Source: a bacterium
GTDB taxonomy: Bacteria > Patescibacteriota > Minisyncoccia > UBA6257 > 02-FULL-45-10c
Reading direction: 5' to 3'
NCBI GenBank assembly: GCA_021799965.1
Contig: JAJYZL010000004.1
Span: 1 to 15,749, forward strand
DNA: 15,749 nt
Positions 8,322 through 13,689 of the stretch are shown piece after piece. The position numbers and the translations under genes are program-made. The notes beneath the pieces were generated by a model. That model was not told the DNA's origin. It ran no database searches and worked only from the letters and a program-made list of their open reading frames with translations. The first letter of the stretch is position 1, and each line of letters begins with the position of its first letter.

Positions 8322-8350
8322 TTGACAAATTTAAACAAAAATATTATTGT
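8322..8350 (+). promoter_or_regulatory. Sigma-70-type promoter for the 8419 gene
   Basis: A perfect -35 TTGACA (8322-8327) is followed 17 bases later by TATTGT (8345-8350, four of six consensus bases). Transcription would begin near 8357, which leaves about 60 bases of leader. The -10 overlaps the upstream in-frame ATA/ATG-like region near 8347, so translation cannot start there. The rest of the 8225-8418 interval shows nothing else I can name. Confidence 0.6.
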
Positions 8351-8418
8351 ATACAAATCATAGGAATGGTGTCTCAGGCACTAAATCTTATGGATTGTAC
8401 CTTGATTTTGGAGGAATT

Positions 8419-8922
8419 ATGAAAGATGTCACGAGACAGTTTAAGACATGGATGATTATAAAGCTGGGTACGGGTCTAAAGACTGCCAACGACTTTGTCA
8501 GAGCATTCAAGCGTAGCAGGGTTTGGTTTACCAATAACGACATTGTGAATAGTATCATCTGTAAGTCAGCCTTCAAGGTAGCTTCTAGGAAGGTTAAAAT
8601 AAAGCTGGTTAAGATATCTGTTAAAGAGTTGGGCTTCATCGAAGGAGCTAATCTGAAACAGATCTATGCCAAAGCTCAAGAGCTTGGTCTTAAGTTCTGC
8701 CCTCCAGAAGTCAGTCCTCAGCTGCGTTTGCAATACAAGGATCAGCCTGATAATGAGGAGAATCTTGTTATTATCGTTAAGCTGATTCCTGGCTATGGTG
8801 ATAATATTGAGATATTTCATCTGTTTCGCCATGCTGATAGACTGTGCTTTTTACATGATTTATCTTATGTATCCACCAATTGTGTCTGGCACGGTGACTA
8901 CCAGTTTGTCTTCTGTAAATAA
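8419..8922 (+). CDS. Conserved uncharacterised Patescibacteria-type protein (LCPPEV-QLRLQYKDQP family)
   Basis: The 167-residue soluble protein starts at the ATG five bases after a strong GGAGG (8410-8414), the clearest ribosome site in the window. The frame is open further up to 8347, but that would overlap the promoter. The layout is an N-terminal FKTWMIIKLGTGLKTANDF motif (8-26), a middle VKISVKELGF-GA segment (64-77) and the hallmark FCPPEVSPQLRLQYKDQP (93-110), then a beta-rich tail. From memory this combination recurs in many Candidate Phyla Radiation genomes, where it has no assigned function; the usual tail ends in an FV-like beta strand, here YQFVFCK. There is no signal peptide or membrane segment. 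It is a single-gene unit with its own promoter and terminator. Function is not known; a small-molecule or regulatory role would be guesswork. Confidence 0.8.
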   Translation: MKDVTRQFKTWMIIKLGTGLKTANDFVRAFKRSRVWFTNNDIVNSIICKSAFKVASRKVKIKLVKISVKELGFIEGANLKQIYAKAQELGLKFCPPEVSPQLRLQYKDQPDNEENLVIIVKLIPGYGDNIEIFHLFRHADRLCFLHDLSYVSTNCVWHGDYQFVFCK

Positions 8923-8973
8923 TTATATTTGTTAGTAAATCGCTTCAATAAGTATAAAACTTAAAGAAGCCAG

Positions 8974-9005
8974 CCCCGTGTGAAATATCACGGGGTCTTT
9001 TTATT
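8974..9005 (+). terminator. Intrinsic terminator after the 8419 gene
   Basis: CCCCGTG (8974-8980) pairs perfectly with CACGGGG (8989-8995) around an eight-base loop, followed by TCTTTTTATT. It lies about 50 bases after the stop codon. It has no T-run on the other strand, so it works for the plus strand only. Confidence 0.88.
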
Positions 9006-9134
9006 CCCAAAACAAAAAAACATGTTCTTGGACGGGAACGGGTCAGATTCACAGAAATCATTTGCTCACCATTTCGAGTTAGAGACCAAAAACGCCAAGC
9101 AGAGTATGGGGTTTATTTTGTTATAAATCGTCCT
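9006..9134. other. Intergenic interval with a possible 34-codon frame
   Basis: This gap lies between a plus-strand terminator and the end of a minus-strand gene. The only item of note is a plus-strand frame from ATG 9022 to TAA 9124-9126, starting MFLDGNGSDSQKSF. It has no ribosome site. A second plus frame is open through the whole interval. I cannot tell a real micro-protein from chance, and I see no tRNA or other RNA gene. Confidence 0.25.
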
Positions 9135-9161
9135 ATCTCGAGTACTTTATTTTTTTACAAA
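9123..9161 (+). repeat. Dispersed intergenic repeat, copy 1 (TCTCGAG core)
   Basis: The stretch with core TCTCGAGTACT (9136-9146) and then CTTTATTTTTTTACAAA (9145-9161) is nearly the same as 10664-10704. The last 25 bases differ at three positions (two substitutions and one T), and similarity continues weakly upstream. It overlaps the 3' end and stop codon of the Ltp-repeat gene. Confidence 0.6.
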
Positions 9162-9808
9162 CCTACCGCACTTGCTCCATATTCTGCTTGTTCGGGCGTA
9201 AATTTATCATACTCTAACTGATTAATCAGACTACCACGCGAAAAAACTGAATAACTCATATAATCTTTAGCCTTTTTAGCTGCTTCTTCGTCCCAGTTGG
9301 CACCACAATTATCTGCACCATAAAGCGCATCAGCGGGCGAAAACTGTTCAAACTCTAATTGATTAACTAATCCATCATGAGAAAAAGCGGAGTAACTCAA
9401 ATAATCTTTTGCTTTAACCACAGCGTTCTTCTGACTAATTGTCTCGCTTGAGGCCGATGTTGTCGTTACGGCTTGTATTGGCTGCGCTACTGACGGATTT
9501 TGTGTCTGTGCTTGTGTCTGTACTGGAGCATGCTGCGTTACTGACGAACCTTGTGTCTGACCCGAATTTTGCTGCGGTGTCGACACATCTTCCCGTTGCG
9601 CTGTGGTTCTAGCTTGTAAACTTTCTTTCTGCATACTAGATGATGGACCCAAGGTCGCGCCAAATAAAATAAAAAATAGGACAAAACTTAAACCGAAAAT
9701 TAACAATACATTTTTACGGGAGTTAATTTTCACAACAGATGGTTTTATAAAACCAATTAACAGGCCTAATAATGAAATAAGAATCAGTGCTAAAAATAAA
9801 TTATTCAT
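9155..9808 (-). CDS. Two-pass membrane protein with two C-terminal Ltp-type helix-turn-helix repeats
   Basis: The 217-residue product has two transmembrane helices (1-20 and 33-53), a Gln/Ser/Thr-rich, low-complexity linker (about 57-125) and two tandem repeats: KAKDYLSYSAFSHDGLVNQL (132-151, continuing to 169) and KAKDYMSYSVFSRGSLINQL (179-198, continuing to 217). These match the Ltp (host cell surface-exposed lipoprotein) repeat: a YLxYSAFS-x2-GLxxQLE-x-EGFS-x2-A-YG pattern. In Streptococcus phage TP-J34, Ltp lipoprotein blocks injection of phage DNA. Here there is no lipobox; membrane helices anchor it instead. The repeats would face outside if the second helix runs in to out, or inside otherwise; topology is not clear from charge. 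Superinfection exclusion is therefore inference. It follows the unknown gene at 9873-10526 by 64 bases in the same direction. Confidence 0.85.
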   Translation of the reverse strand: MNNLFLALILISLLGLLIGFIKPSVVKINSRKNVLLIFGLSFVLFFILFGATLGPSSSMQKESLQARTTAQREDVSTPQQNSGQTQGSSVTQHAPVQTQAQTQNPSVAQPIQAVTTTSASSETISQKNAVVKAKDYLSYSAFSHDGLVNQLEFEQFSPADALYGADNCGANWDEEAAKKAKDYMSYSVFSRGSLINQLEYDKFTPEQAEYGASAVGL

Positions 9809-9872
9809 TTTTTAATTTAATTATTCTCTAATTCTATCAGATCCACTGTTTTAAGTTAAGATTGCAATAGCA

Positions 9873-10526
9873 TTAAATAGTTTCTTCTGCTTCTTTACTT
9901 AATTCATTGTAGTCCAATTTCGAAAATTCATAAAAAAGAGAGTCGGCTAGTGTATAGATAATTTTTTCATCCAGGAAAATATCTTCTGTGTGCTTAGACT
10001 TGGAGCCAATAAATGCCCCCACTATTTTTAAGAGTACTCGATTTTTAAAGCTATTATTAATGAATTTGAGTTTAAAGTTATCAGCGCCATTAAAGGTTTG
10101 TCTAAGAGCTTCTCTGAATAACTCCAAGATGTTATCACCTTGATAATTTGCAAGTGCATTGTGTTTTCCTGGTGCAAATTTTTCGTATAGCTCACGAATC
10201 ATCTTCTCGTGTCCCTCAAAATTCTTTTTCTTATTTTCGTGATCAAGTAATAAAGAGACAATCAAAATTATGTGTTTATTTAATGCGTCGGAGAAAATTT
10301 CTTTTTCTTCTTTATTCATATGCTGTTTAATTTTTTCTCCAACATAGTAGTGACCAAATATTGCCGCCTCTAAAAGCAGCGTACCATAAGCTGAGGGGTG
10401 AATTTTGACATTTTTTACAATCTCTAATTCGCCTTTCCATTTGGAAATGACTTTTTGTGATATATCACCAATAAGGATGGCGACTATTAATGCGAGTTTA
10501 TCCATTTTTCTATTAATTTTTTCCAT
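9873..10526 (-). CDS. Uncharacterised helical protein
   Basis: I do not recognise this 217-residue protein. It is rich in Lys, Glu and Leu and looks all-alpha. A short hydrophobic stretch (LALIVAILIG, about 11-20) could be a weak membrane contact or the core of a helix. Histidines cluster in the IFGHYYVGEKIKQH region, and the second half has several helices with FKNRVLLKIVGAFIG. There is no zinc or nucleotide motif. The frame is open to a TTG at 10547, but ATG 10526 is the likelier start; a further ATG at 10505 is also possible. No ribosome site is visible for any. It is upstream of the Ltp-repeat gene in the same direction, so the two may be cotranscribed. Base use is very AT-rich, like the methyltransferase next to it. 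Confidence 0.65.
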   Translation of the reverse strand: MEKINRKMDKLALIVAILIGDISQKVISKWKGELEIVKNVKIHPSAYGTLLLEAAIFGHYYVGEKIKQHMNKEEKEIFSDALNKHIILIVSLLLDHENKKKNFEGHEKMIRELYEKFAPGKHNALANYQGDNILELFREALRQTFNGADNFKLKFINNSFKNRVLLKIVGAFIGSKSKHTEDIFLDEKIIYTLADSLFYEFSKLDYNELSKEAEETI

Positions 10527-10578
10527 ATAAAATAATTTGTATTTCAATGACGTGTAGAGCGTTCTAACTACTTAACCC

Positions 10579-10690
10579 TCTCGAGCGCTGCGCTAATTGG
10601 CTCGCCGTCTTGTGACGGAGCCTGGGCGGGTAGGCCCAGCTTGACGGTTTTAGCTAGTTTTAGATTTTAAAACGACGCGTCTCGAGCGCT
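10579..10690. repeat. Structured intergenic block bounded by 11-bp direct repeats
   Basis: An exact 11-mer, TCTCGAGCGCT, occurs at 10579-10589 and 10680-10690. Between them lie two back-to-back hairpins. One is GGCTC (10599-10603) with GAGCC (10618-10622), enclosing CGTC/GACG. The other is CTGGGC (10622-10627) with GCCCAG (10634-10639). An AT-rich tail follows, TTAGCTAGTTTT then AGATTTTAAAACGA, which recurs near 12616 and 12901. It sits between the methyltransferase stop and the next minus-strand gene. No U-run follows the hairpins on either strand, so a simple terminator is unlikely. It could be a REP-like element or a small RNA. Confidence 0.5.
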
Positions 10691-11401
10691 TTATTTTTTA
10701 CAAATAAAATAAAGTCTATCTGCTTTATTATTAGAATAATCTTTATTAGCGGTTTCTACTTTTACCGAATTAAAAATAAGTTTCAATGTTTTTATAATTT
10801 GATCGGCTGGAAAAGAAATTTCTTTTATAGTTTCTTCGCTGAGCTTATAGTTATTGCTGCCCGTATGCTCTAAAACTCTTACGCTCCAACTTGTTACTCC
10901 CTTACCAATATCTTTTACATTCATAATTAAAATATTTTTATCAAATTCATTAACGCTGGGCCTATTCACAAGGCTATTGAGTTTTAATACTGTATTGATG
11001 TCAAAAATAAAAACTCCGTTTTTATTAAGGTGTTTTTCAACATTTATGAATAGTTTTTTCCAATCGCTGAATTTTAATAAATGATTTATGGAATCAAAGA
11101 CGCACAAAATTACATCAAATTTTTCATCAATTTTGAAATTTGTCATATCTTGAAGATAGTATTTCGCTTGAGATACTTTCTTTTTGGCTATAGCAAGCAT
11201 ATTTTGCGAAGCATCTAATCCGCTAACTTTGTAGTTTTTTGCAAGATATTTTAAAATTTCGCCCGTACCACAAGCAAGTTCTAGGACATTTTTAGCTTGA
11301 GGATTGGCTTTATAAATAAGATTTCCAATTCGCTCATTAGTTCTTATGCGATTACCCATTGCGGCATCATAGAATTTTGCAAAAATATTATAGTTTATCA
11401 T
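10691..11401 (-). CDS. Class I SAM-dependent methyltransferase
   Basis: The soluble product of 236 residues is a Rossmann-fold methyltransferase of the Methyltransf_25/11 type. The start YNIFAKFYDAAMGNR (4-18) is the usual lead-in. SAM motif I is VLELACGTGEILKYL (39-53), the acidic residue that binds the ribose is in GLDASQNML (61-69), motif II-like QDM follows (84-86), and FDVILCVFDSINHL (95-108) is the post-II strand. The C-terminal part is a beta-rich substrate domain ending in YFICKK. The substrate cannot be told; such enzymes modify small molecules, quinones or lipids. The ATG at 11401 is the only good start. A terminator hairpin just upstream (11421-11457) separates it from the GIY-YIG gene, so it probably has its own transcript. 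Confidence 0.88.
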   Translation of the reverse strand: MINYNIFAKFYDAAMGNRIRTNERIGNLIYKANPQAKNVLELACGTGEILKYLAKNYKVSGLDASQNMLAIAKKKVSQAKYYLQDMTNFKIDEKFDVILCVFDSINHLLKFSDWKKLFINVEKHLNKNGVFIFDINTVLKLNSLVNRPSVNEFDKNILIMNVKDIGKGVTSWSVRVLEHTGSNNYKLSEETIKEISFPADQIIKTLKLIFNSVKVETANKDYSNNKADRLYFICKK

Positions 11402-11420
11402 ATGAATATATTATCATCAC

Positions 11421-11457
11421 AAAATAGAAAAATAACAACTTTAAGAAAAGTTGTTAT
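11421..11457 (-). terminator. Intrinsic terminator after the GIY-YIG unit
   Basis: A perfect 11-bp inverted repeat, ATAACAACTTT (11432-11442) and AAAGTTGTTAT (11447-11457), has a four-base loop. On the minus strand it is followed by TTTTTCTATTTT (11432-11421). It ends the transcript coming from the GIY-YIG gene about 65 bases after that stop and about 30 bases before the methyltransferase start. Confidence 0.7.
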
Positions 11458-11509
11458 ATATAATTAAGTTTTTCGTGAGACTCACGACTGGGCTCCGCGA
11501 CCAGGACTT

Positions 11510-11576
11510 CCTTCGACTAGGCTCAGGACAAGCTTCTCGTCCTGGAAAATTCGTCGACAATCTCTGGACAAGCCCC
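11510..11576. repeat. REP-like repeat, two diverged tandem copies (left end of GIY-YIG unit)
   Basis: Copy A (11510-11533) reads CCTTCG-ACTAGG-CTCAGGACAAGC. Copy B (11550-11576) reads tCGTCGACAATCT-CTGGACAAGCCCC, a more worn version in the same direction. Copy A runs across the GIY-YIG stop codon, and copy B lies inside its 3' coding end. Around copy A, CCAGGAC (11501-11507) and GTCCTGG (11539-11545) form a perfect seven-base inverted repeat. This sequence resembles the CCTTCGACAAGCTCAGG-type repeats found in many bacterial genomes. Confidence 0.7.
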
Positions 11577-11822
11577 AATTCCTAATCCTCTGGTTATTAA
11601 TAATTGCTTTTTTGCGTGACTCCAGCCTTTAATTTGTTTTTCTCTTTTCGCGGCCTCATATTTGGCTGTATATTTTTCGTAATAAACTAATTTTAAATCA
11701 GAAAACTTTTTTGTAAAAAATGATTGTTTGTTTTTGTGTTGAAGTAAACGATTTCGCAAATCATTAGTTATCCCAACGTAAAAAGTTTTCTGATCACAAA
11801 AAAGCAGGTAAACAAACCACAT
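11523..11822 (-). CDS. GIY-YIG nuclease-domain protein (COG2827/UPF0213-like) with repeat-encoded C-terminus
   Basis: The 99-residue product has a single GIY-YIG domain (1-about 78). The first motif is VYLLFC (4-9), with V-Y in place of G-I-Y, and the second is FYVGITNDLRNRLLQH (14-29). The catalytic Arg (R23 or R25), H29 and the metal-binding Glu (E56 or E61, in YEAAKREKQIKGW) are all present, so nuclease activity is possible. Residues 79-99 (GLGIGACPEIVDEFSRTRSL) do not belong to the family. They are read from two copies of a REP-like repeat lying across the 3' end. Inverted copies of the same repeat lie upstream of the start (11854-11879). The arrangement suggests that gene and repeats form one unit that may move or be shaped by the nuclease. 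That link is inference; the domain call is sure. Confidence 0.9.
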   Translation of the reverse strand: MWFVYLLFCDQKTFYVGITNDLRNRLLQHKNKQSFFTKKFSDLKLVYYEKYTAKYEAAKREKQIKGWSHAKKQLLITRGLGIGACPEIVDEFSRTRSLS

Positions 11823-11853
11823 TCTTATATTATAAATTATTTTGGCTTACTTA

Positions 11854-11879
11854 GGGCTTGCCCTGAGTTTGCCGAAGGG
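11854..11879. repeat. REP-like repeat, inverted copy (right end of GIY-YIG unit)
   Basis: Reads GGGCTTGCCCTGAGTTTGCC then GAAGGG. Its reverse complement starts CCCTTCGGCAAACTCAGGGC and ends AAGCCC, matching the copies at 11510-11576 but in the opposite direction. The GIY-YIG start codon lies 32 bases away. Bases 11878-11885 also give GGCTCGCC, shared with 10599-10606 and 12698-12705. The stretch 11880-11984 otherwise holds no gene. Confidence 0.7.
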
Positions 11880-11984
11880 CTCGCCGAGTCGGACTAGAGT
11901 TTCAAACGGAGTAGGCCTGGTATGGAGGTTTAAATTAGGCAAATTGATGCGCCTCGTGCGCTATAAAAATGTTATTATTTGGAT

Positions 11985-12560
11985 ATGAATATCGAACTAA
12001 AAACAAAGAGGCTGATTTTAAGAATGCCAGCAAAAAGTGATTGGAAGGACATTGTTGATGGTGCTGGTGAATTTGATATAGCTAAAATGACAGCAACAAT
12101 ACCACATCCATATAAAAAGAAGGATGCACTATGGTTTATTAATATGGTGCTTAAGGATTGGGGAAAAACAAGATACACTTTCTTTATTGAGTTAAAAGAT
12201 GAAAAGAGAGTTATTGGTGTTATGGATTTATTTAGGATTGATAAAATTAATGGAACAGCCGAAACTGGTTCATGGATTAACAAAAAATATTGGAGAATGG
12301 GCTACATTACTGAGGCAAAAATCGCTCTAAATGATTTTGCTTTTAATAAACTCAAATTAAGGAGATTGGATTCTAGTGTTTTTGTATCTAATAAGGCATC
12401 AAATGCAACTCAAAGAAAGGTTGGTTATAAGTTCGAGGGAACGAAAAGAAAGGCTTTAAAAAATAAGGCGACTGAAAAAATACACGACGTTAATATCTAT
12501 GGATTATTAAAAGACGATTGGGAAAAAGTCAGGCCTAGATTGATTAGGTTTTTTAAATAA
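11985..12560 (+). CDS. GNAT-family N-acetyltransferase (RimJ/RimL-like)
   Basis: The 191-residue product has the typical Acetyltransf_3 layout. It begins IELKTKRLILRMPAKSDW (3-20), the standard first strand and helix of RimJ/RimL enzymes, which move an acetyl group from acetyl-CoA to an N-terminal amine or to small molecules. The core strands follow (RVIGVMDLFRI, 75-85; AETGSWINKKYWRMGYITEA, 92-111). The segment YWRMGYITEA is the acetyl-CoA pyrophosphate loop (Q/R-x-x-G-x-A type). SNKASNATQRKVGYKFEGT (135-153) is the conserved C-terminal helix and turn. The start is ATG 11985; an in-frame TTG two codons earlier (11979) is less likely. The gene is on the plus strand alone among minus-strand neighbours. 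Its target cannot be told; spread of this family as a resistance or protein-modifying gene is common. Confidence 0.9.
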   Translation: MNIELKTKRLILRMPAKSDWKDIVDGAGEFDIAKMTATIPHPYKKKDALWFINMVLKDWGKTRYTFFIELKDEKRVIGVMDLFRIDKINGTAETGSWINKKYWRMGYITEAKIALNDFAFNKLKLRRLDSSVFVSNKASNATQRKVGYKFEGTKRKALKNKATEKIHDVNIYGLLKDDWEKVRPRLIRFFK

Positions 12561-12576
12561 AAGTTACATGTTTTTT

Positions 12577-12596
12577 GGGGTATAAAAATTAACCCC
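12577..12596. other. Small hairpin after the acetyltransferase gene
   Basis: GGGGT (12577-12581) pairs with ACCCC (12592-12596), 17 bases after the stop. A T-run lies before it on the plus strand, but no T-run follows on either strand, so it is not a clean intrinsic terminator. Confidence 0.35.
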
Positions 12597-12615
12597 TATA
12601 AAATGAGATTTAAAA

Positions 12616-12925
12616 TTAGCTTGTTTTCAGGACTCAAATCCGTTTCGAGTGCTCAAAACACTTACGCGTCTCGTCCGAGAAGAACTCCGCACGACTTGGC
12701 TCGCCCTTCTCCAAGACTTTCGAACATTTGACTGGGCGTCCGAATACAAATATCCTACCGTCGTTTTAGACCAAATGAAAGGATTGCTGGCCAAGTATGA
12801 GAACCTATAACCCGTTCTTGCCACGTGTTTGCCCCTGGGGCGAGCGGTTCAGCCGGAGTGAGAGATTTGCACTAACTCGGAAACCGGAAACGAATGTGGA
12901 CGAGTTTTGAGACTTTAAAACGATT
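12616..12925. repeat. Repeat-bounded interval with imperfect inverted ends
   Basis: The block starts with TTAGCTTGTTTTCAG (12616-12630), which resembles 10649-10663, and ends with CGAGTTTTGAGACTTTAAAA then CGA (12901-12923), which resembles 10654-10676. The two ends are also imperfect inverted repeats of each other: TTTTCAGGACTCAAAT (12624-12639) and, reversed, TTTTAAAGTCTCAAAA (12920-12905) agree at 12 of 16 places. ACGCGTCTCG (12664-12673) and GGCTCGCC (12698-12705) also occur in the 10579-10690 block. The second half (12811-12900) has no reading frame I trust. This looks like a small non-autonomous element of about 300 bases, but no target duplication was seen. Confidence 0.45.
12649..12810 (+). 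CDS. Possible small protein (53 codons) or gene fragment inside the repeat block
   Basis: A plus-strand frame runs from a GTG (12649) to TAA (12808-12810). The translation, for example LTRLVREELRTTWLALLQDF near the start and VVLDQMKGLLAKYENL at the end, looks like two amphipathic helices joined by a short segment, as in a real protein. The minus strand is open as well (12824-12627), but its product is Arg/Ser-rich and unlike a folded protein. No ATG is in frame and no ribosome site is well placed (AGGA at 12629-12632 is 16 bases away), so this may be a remnant of a longer gene whose 5' part is lost. The family is not recognised. Confidence 0.35.
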   Translation: MLKTLTRLVREELRTTWLALLQDFRTFDWASEYKYPTVVLDQMKGLLAKYENL

Positions 12926-12953
12926 TGCTTAACTTTTGAAAAGTTAAGCAAAT
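12923..12953. terminator. Perfect 15-bp palindrome, likely terminator of the minus-strand operon
   Basis: ATTTGCTTAACTTTT (12923-12937) and AAAAGTTAAGCAAAT (12939-12953) are exact inverses around one G. It starts seven bases after the stop of the 59-codon gene. On the minus strand CGTTTT follows, a short T-run. The stem is AT-rich and the true loop would be about 3-5 bases. Terminator use is likely on position; a protein-binding palindrome is the alternative. Confidence 0.55.
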
Positions 12954-12960
12954 ATGACTC

Positions 12961-13140
12961 CTATAAACTCTCTTCAATCTCGACGGCATCATCTTCGTCC
13001 ACACCAAGATCGTCCATAATCTCCTGTACACGCTCAGCAGTATCCTGATCAAGATCGTGTGTTTCCATGAGTTCCGGGACATCCTCGTCGGGGGCTTCAT
13101 CTTCTGGAATGTCGTCTTCAATTGGATTGTTATCAGCCAT
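12961..13140 (-). CDS. Small acidic protein, 59 residues
   Basis: An ATG at 13140 (rc) leads to TAG at 12963-12961. The product starts MADNNPIEDDIPEDEAPDED and ends VDEDDAVEIEESL, with about a third Asp/Glu and very few Lys/Arg. Its second half (THDLDQDTAERVQEIMDDLG) should form a helix, and the last part a second short one. From memory, small acidic proteins with a helix reading RVQEIMDEx-GLDEDDAVEL recur in Candidate Phyla Radiation genomes; no function is known to me. It is the last gene of the operon, 32 bases after the 170-residue gene and seven bases before the palindrome. Codon pattern and position make it real despite its length. A role as an adaptor or chaperone-like partner would be speculation. 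Confidence 0.75.
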   Translation of the reverse strand: MADNNPIEDDIPEDEAPDEDVPELMETHDLDQDTAERVQEIMDDLGVDEDDAVEIEESL

Positions 13141-13172
13141 AAAATTTATTGAAGTTTTGTTTACTCAGATAC

Positions 13173-13685
13173 TCACATTTTCCGGCTGTCGTATGCCCAG
13201 TGAAGCACTGCCTGTCTTTGTGTCGGCCGGCAGGTTAAATCTTTCGGCCGGCAATTCTTTCTGATCTGCGATATGTGCCGGCGAATGGCTTTCCATCGTT
13301 TGATCTGACGTTCGTCCTCACCCGGAAGCCGTCTGCCCATGTAGTAACGGCAATACCACTGAAACCAGCCGCGAGGATCATGCTCTTCATTGATCCAACC
13401 TTTCTCAACCCAGACTTTGAGCGGCTGGCTGGCGTGTTTGTGAAAGTAATTCAAGGTATCGTCGTGGTGCTCGGGGGAAAGTTTGGCGCGAATAAACCAG
13501 TCCTTCGGAAATTCCTTTTTGCAGTCGGTCATATACTTACCGCCAAAGACGCCGAGTGCGAGCATTTGTTTGGGCGTAAGCTCCGGTTTGAAATCGGGAT
13601 GGAAGTTTTTGCCGACCGGCTCCGTCAGCTCGTAGCGATAGTTAGTCTGCATTTTGTCATTAACTTTGACGATTTTTTTGCTCAT
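13173..13685 (-). CDS. Conserved uncharacterised protein (GVFGGKYMTDC / GWFQWYCRYYMGRR family)
   Basis: The soluble product has 170 residues. Its strong motifs are MLALGVFGGKYMTDCKKEFP (41-60), then the aromatic and basic stretch DPRGWFQWYCRYYMGRRLPG and RQIKRWKAIRRHISQIRKNC, and an end RQAVLHWAYDSRKM. This pattern is, from memory, found with high conservation in many bacteria and some fungi, always without a known function. The conserved Cys, the many Trp and Tyr and the Arg-rich helix suggest binding of a nucleic acid or a cofactor, but this is inference. No signal peptide or membrane helix. It starts four bases after the TspO-fusion stop, so it is translated from the same message. Its base composition is richer in G+C than genes at 9.1-12.5 kb, which fits acquisition from elsewhere. 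Confidence 0.82.
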   Translation of the reverse strand: MSKKIVKVNDKMQTNYRYELTEPVGKNFHPDFKPELTPKQMLALGVFGGKYMTDCKKEFPKDWFIRAKLSPEHHDDTLNYFHKHASQPLKVWVEKGWINEEHDPRGWFQWYCRYYMGRRLPGEDERQIKRWKAIRRHISQIRKNCRPKDLTCRPTQRQAVLHWAYDSRKM

Positions 13686-13689
13686 ACAA

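Noticed and set aside
8347..8418. Upstream start for the 8419 gene
   Set aside because: It overlaps the -10 of the promoter, and the GGAGG site points to the ATG at 8419.
10527..10547. TTG start of the unknown helical gene
   Set aside because: An ATG seven codons later is available, and no ribosome site supports the TTG.
11440..11580. CRISPR-like repeats
   Set aside because: Only two or three diverged copies with no regular spacing; they are REP-like and flank a gene.
12627..12824. Minus-strand frame of 65 codons starting at GTG
   Set aside because: Arg/Ser-rich translation with no fold-like pattern. It lies opposite the more protein-like plus frame and across repeats.
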